Source of the DNA: Amycolatopsis acididurans
GTDB lineage: Bacteria; Actinomycetota; Actinomycetes; Mycobacteriales; Pseudonocardiaceae
Direction of reading: 5' to 3'
NCBI RefSeq assembly: GCF_012328925.1
Contig: NZ_JAAXLS010000002.1
Span: 186,001 to 250,000 of the forward strand
Length of the DNA stretch: 64,000 nucleotides
Part shown: positions 61,769 to 64,000 of the stretch, one piece after another
Position numbering within the stretch: the first letter of the stretch is position 1
Layout: every line of letters starts with the position of its first letter
Program-made: the position numbers and the translations under genes
The notes under the pieces: generated by a model
What the model was told of the DNA's origin: nothing
The model's database searches: none
What the model saw: the letters and a program-made list of their open reading frames with translations, nothing else

Positions 61769-62557
61769 GTGCAGACCGCGCAAAGCAACCACCCGTACCT
61801 CGCCGGCGCCTTCCCCCGGGCGTTCGTCCACCGCGGGTGGCATCTGGACGCCCTCGAGGGCATGGAGAACTCCCTGTCAGCCTTCCGCCGCGCCGTCGCC
61901 GAGGGGTTCCAGTACCTCGAAACCGACGTGCACGCCACCTCCGACGGCGTCGTCGTCGTGCACCACGACGCCGCTCTCGATCGCACCACCGATGCGCACG
62001 GTCCAATCGCGACACAGACGTGGTCGGCGGTGCGGCGGGCGAAGGTCAGCGGGCGTGAACCCGTCGCACGGCTGGAGGACCTGCTCGAGGAACTGCCCGA
62101 GGCGCGGTTCAACATCGACGTCAAGTCCGATCGGGCCGTCGCACCCTTTCTGCGCACGATCGAACGCATGGGCGCCTACGAGCGCGTCGCGGCGGCCGCG
62201 TTCTCCGACGCGCGCCTGGCCAGGATCCGCAAGCTCGCCGGACCCAAGCTGATCACCTCGATGGGACCTCGATCGGCCGCCGTGCTGTGGGCCAACGGCT
62301 GGGCACCCTGGCTGCGGCTGGGCTTCCTGTGCCGCGGCGCCATGGCGCAGGTACCGGTCAAACAGGGCGGGCTGACCGTGGTCGATCGCTCGTTCCTGCG
62401 CACCGCCGCGCGCGCCGGCGTCGAGGTGCACACCTGGACCATCGACGATCAGGACCAGATGCGCACCCTGCTCGACCTCGGCGTGCACGGCGTCGTCACC
62501 GACCGCCCGGACCTGCTTCGCGAAGTGCTCATCGAGCGCGGCGCCTGGGCCGCCTAG
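61769..62557 (+). CDS. Glycerophosphodiester phosphodiesterase
   Basis: A 262-residue TIM-barrel enzyme that hydrolyses glycerophosphodiesters to glycerol-3-phosphate and an alcohol. Motifs are FVHRGWH (catalytic His), ENSLSAFRRAV with FQYLETDVHATSDGVVVVHHDAALDRTTD (metal Glu/Asp and second His), FNIDVKSD and VHTWTIDDQDQM. No signal peptide, so a cytosolic form. GTG 61769 is preferred; GTG 61739 is possible but would leave only three bases to the divergent gene. It converges on the Rpf-like gene, the two stops overlapping by four bases. Confidence 0.9.
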   Translation: MQTAQSNHPYLAGAFPRAFVHRGWHLDALEGMENSLSAFRRAVAEGFQYLETDVHATSDGVVVVHHDAALDRTTDAHGPIATQTWSAVRRAKVSGREPVARLEDLLEELPEARFNIDVKSDRAVAPFLRTIERMGAYERVAAAAFSDARLARIRKLAGPKLITSMGPRSAAVLWANGWAPWLRLGFLCRGAMAQVPVKQGGLTVVDRSFLRTAARAGVEVHTWTIDDQDQMRTLLDLGVHGVVTDRPDLLREVLIERGAWAA

Positions 62558-63240
62558 CGCGGAGCGGTCCCCTGCCACGCGGCCTTCCACGTCTTGGGGC
62601 CGAGCCGTCCGGAGTCGTTGATCCCGTTGGCGCGCTGCAGATCGAGCACCGCCTGCTGGGTCTTGCCGTAGTAGCAGCCGGTTCCCTCGAAGCCGTAGCC
62701 GTAGGCGTTCATCCGCAGCTGCCAGGTCCGCAGCGCGGGCGCGCAATCGCCGTAGGCGTAGACGACGCCGGGCCACGGTGCCATGACCGGTGGTGGTGCG
62801 GGTGCCGGAGCGGGTGCGGGCGCGGAGCCACCGCCGATGTAGGCCGATTCGGCGTAGCTGGGGGCGCGCTTGCTGCGCGCGTCCCCGTCGTCGCGCAGGC
62901 CGAGCATGCCGCCGCACTCCCAGGGCTGCCAGCCACGCATGCGGTAGAGGTAGAGGGCGCGGAAGTCCTGTTCCGCCGGGCTGGCCTGGTCCGGCCTGCC
63001 CTGGCCGCCGACGCTGCGCCACGTGGGCAGGTCGAACTGGTATGCGCCGTAGTAACCGGTGCCGGTGTTGACGGTGTAGCGGTTGCTGGATTCACACATC
63101 CGCAGCTTGAGCCAGGTCGTCGCACTGGGGTCCGCCGAGGCGGTCGTGCTCGTGATCACCTGGGCTCCCAACGCGACGGCCGCGACCAGCACGAGTCTGA
63201 CGGCGGCTCTGGCCACGGGTCTTAGCCGGTTGTGGATCAT
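62554..63240 (-). CDS. Resuscitation-promoting factor-like transglycosylase with peptidoglycan-binding domain
   Basis: A 228-residue secreted cell-wall lytic enzyme. The signal peptide RAAVRLVLVAAVALGAQVITSTTASA ends at ASA. The Rpf-like domain follows: WLKLRMCESSNRYTVNTGTG with the catalytic Glu after Cys, then YYGAYQFDLPTWRSVGGQG and AEQDFRALYLYRMRGWQPWECGG. After an Ala-Pro linker, a PG_binding_1 domain (LRTWQLRMNAYGYGFEGTG, YGKTQQAVLDLQRANGI, LGPKTW) ends the protein. Rpf enzymes cleave peptidoglycan glycan and promote regrowth from dormancy. ATG 63240. Confidence 0.92.
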   Translation of the reverse strand: MIHNRLRPVARAAVRLVLVAAVALGAQVITSTTASADPSATTWLKLRMCESSNRYTVNTGTGYYGAYQFDLPTWRSVGGQGRPDQASPAEQDFRALYLYRMRGWQPWECGGMLGLRDDGDARSKRAPSYAESAYIGGGSAPAPAPAPAPPPVMAPWPGVVYAYGDCAPALRTWQLRMNAYGYGFEGTGCYYGKTQQAVLDLQRANGINDSGRLGPKTWKAAWQGTAPR

Positions 63241-63254
63241 GCGAGCACAGTAAG

Positions 63255-63285
63255 GATGTGACCCATCAACCACAAGAGTCACATC
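63255..63285. promoter_or_regulatory. Inverted repeat upstream of the Rpf-like gene
   Basis: GATGTGAC (63255-63262) and GTCACATC (63278-63285) are a perfect 8-bp inverted repeat with a 15-nt spacer, in the region just upstream of the Rpf-like start; a further TCACAT lies at about 63299. TGTGA/TCACA are CRP-type half-sites, but the spacing is wider than the usual six. Mycobacterial rpfA is known to be CRP-controlled, which makes this worth noting. Confidence 0.4.
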
Positions 63286-63462
63286 AAACTCAACAGAATC
63301 ACATGGATCATGCTTCACTCCTGGAAACGACACGCCGATTGCCCGAAAAACTGCCGGTAGGCCCACCGGCCCGCTCCCCCGGCGGCACTCCCCAGTCATC
63401 GGCACGTCCGAAGTCGATCTCCTGCCAATTCACCCGATCAAGGGAGAGCTAGGCTCGGGCGT

Positions 63463-64000
63463 CGTGACCTCGCTTTCCGCCGACAGTCCCGATCCGGGCG
63501 ATGCCCTGTCCTCCGTTCCCGCCGCACGCCGCGCCCCGGTCCGCGGGATGCTCCGTTTCCGCTACGGCCCGATGGACTGCGGGAAGTCGACGCTGGCTCT
63601 GCAGATCAACCACAACCACGCCAGACAGGGCCGCCGCGGCCTGCTGCTGGTCCGGCACGACCGTTCCGGCGCGCCGCGGATCACGAGCCGGATCGGCATC
63701 GCGCGCCAGGCGGTGGAGGTCGGCGCCGAGGCCGATCTCCGGCAGCTGATCCGTGAGTACTGGGTGGCCGGCGAGCAGGTGGACTACCTGATCGTCGACG
63801 AGGCACAGTTCCTGTCCCCGCAGCAGGCCGAGCAACTCGCGGAACTGGCCGACGAGGTCGGGATCGACGTGTACTGCTTCGGCATCGCCACCGACTTCCG
63901 CGGCGAGCTGTTTCCCGGGGCGCGGCGGCTGTTCGAACTCGCCGACGAGCTGCAGCCGGTTCAGGTCGAGGTGCTGTGCTGGTGCGGGGCCCCGGGCCGG
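63463..64000 (+). CDS. tdk: Thymidine kinase, partial (cut by window edge)
   Basis: The first about 179 codons are present; the C-terminus lies beyond the window. After a leader of about 30 residues, FRYGPMDCGKSTLALQI is the Walker A loop of type II thymidine kinases, VDYLIVDEAQFLSPQQAEQLAEL is the Walker B/lasso region, and CFGIATDFRGELFPGARRL follows. LCWCGAPGR at the window end starts the zinc knuckle. The enzyme phosphorylates thymidine for dTMP salvage. GTG start; the ribosome site is not obvious, with AAGGGAGAG about 15 bases upstream. Confidence 0.9.

Noticed and set aside
63241..63462. A c-di-AMP (ydaO-type) riboswitch before the Rpf-like gene, as known in other actinomycetes
   Set aside because: A stretch resembling GGGTGAATTGGCAGG is present on the minus strand, but the other conserved blocks of the riboswitch were not found.

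Overview
The window is chromosomal DNA from a high-G+C actinomycete. The best fit is a member of the Pseudonocardiaceae such as Amycolatopsis; this is an inference. It rests on strong G/C bias at third codon positions, frequent GTG and occasional TTG starts, many 4-bp ATGA/GTGA overlaps, and gene families typical of Actinobacteria: a DUF3090 / SCO1664 pair, an MSMEG_4193-type phosphatase beside uppP, DUF5703, DUF3097 next to NfeD and SPFH, an MptB-like mannosyltransferase, an Rpf-like lytic enzyme and a Rv0121-type F420/PPOX oxidoreductase. No tRNA, rRNA or CRISPR array was seen.

Layout. 0-9.2 kb: an SDR cut by the window edge, an extended SDR, an M20 peptidase, a beta-propeller lipoprotein with two small downstream genes, an aldo/keto reductase, uppP, a histidine phosphatase and an M3 peptidase. 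9.2-19.3 kb: a divergent SDR/LysR pair, then a minus-strand chain GH92 -> FUSC membrane protein -> mdh, and a D-aminopeptidase (M55)/M20 pair. 19.3-26.4 kb: a complete dipeptide ABC importer and an MptB-like glycosyltransferase. 26.4-33.7 kb: a TetR/Tet(X)-like pair sharing two operators, a minus-strand chain of S9 peptidase, LD-carboxypeptidase, PPOX protein and methyltransferase, and the DUF3090/SCO1664 pair.

33.7-38 kb is the most system-like region. It holds an ECF sigma factor, a zinc-binding anti-sigma domain joined to an Asp23-like domain, further Asp23/Gls24 proteins, a DUF2273-type small membrane protein too short for ordinary ORF calling, a DUF6286 protein and an AmaP-like anchor. 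The same two-part promoter motif (CGTGACGTT-N14-GTCT) lies upstream of the sigma gene and again before the main Asp23 gene.

38-44 kb is a scar. An HxlR regulator faces the first 32 codons of an MFS drug exporter, and the rest of that exporter resumes 4 kb away. Between them lie a small ESX-type protein, a frameshifted DUF1023 hydrolase, an LppA-like lipoprotein that appears to start at ATT, and a 5'-truncated HK97-type phage capsid gene. 44-51.3 kb returns to housekeeping genes: DUF3097, NfeD, SPFH, an MFS symporter, an SGNH hydrolase, a CGNR protein, patatin, Hsp20 and STAS.

51.5-54.6 kb carries a tyrosine recombinase with a long low-complexity N-terminus, divergent from a Cys4 coiled-coil protein, with an A+T-rich, repeat-bearing gap between them. 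54.8-64 kb has a LysR/SnoaL/MFS group, a PAP2-lipid kinase fusion and a second scar where an alpha/beta-hydrolase remnant abuts a truncated GmrSD-like (DUF262/DUF1524) fragment and a perfect A+T palindrome. It ends with a PhzS-like flavin monooxygenase, a small zinc protein, GDPD, Rpf and the start of thymidine kinase.
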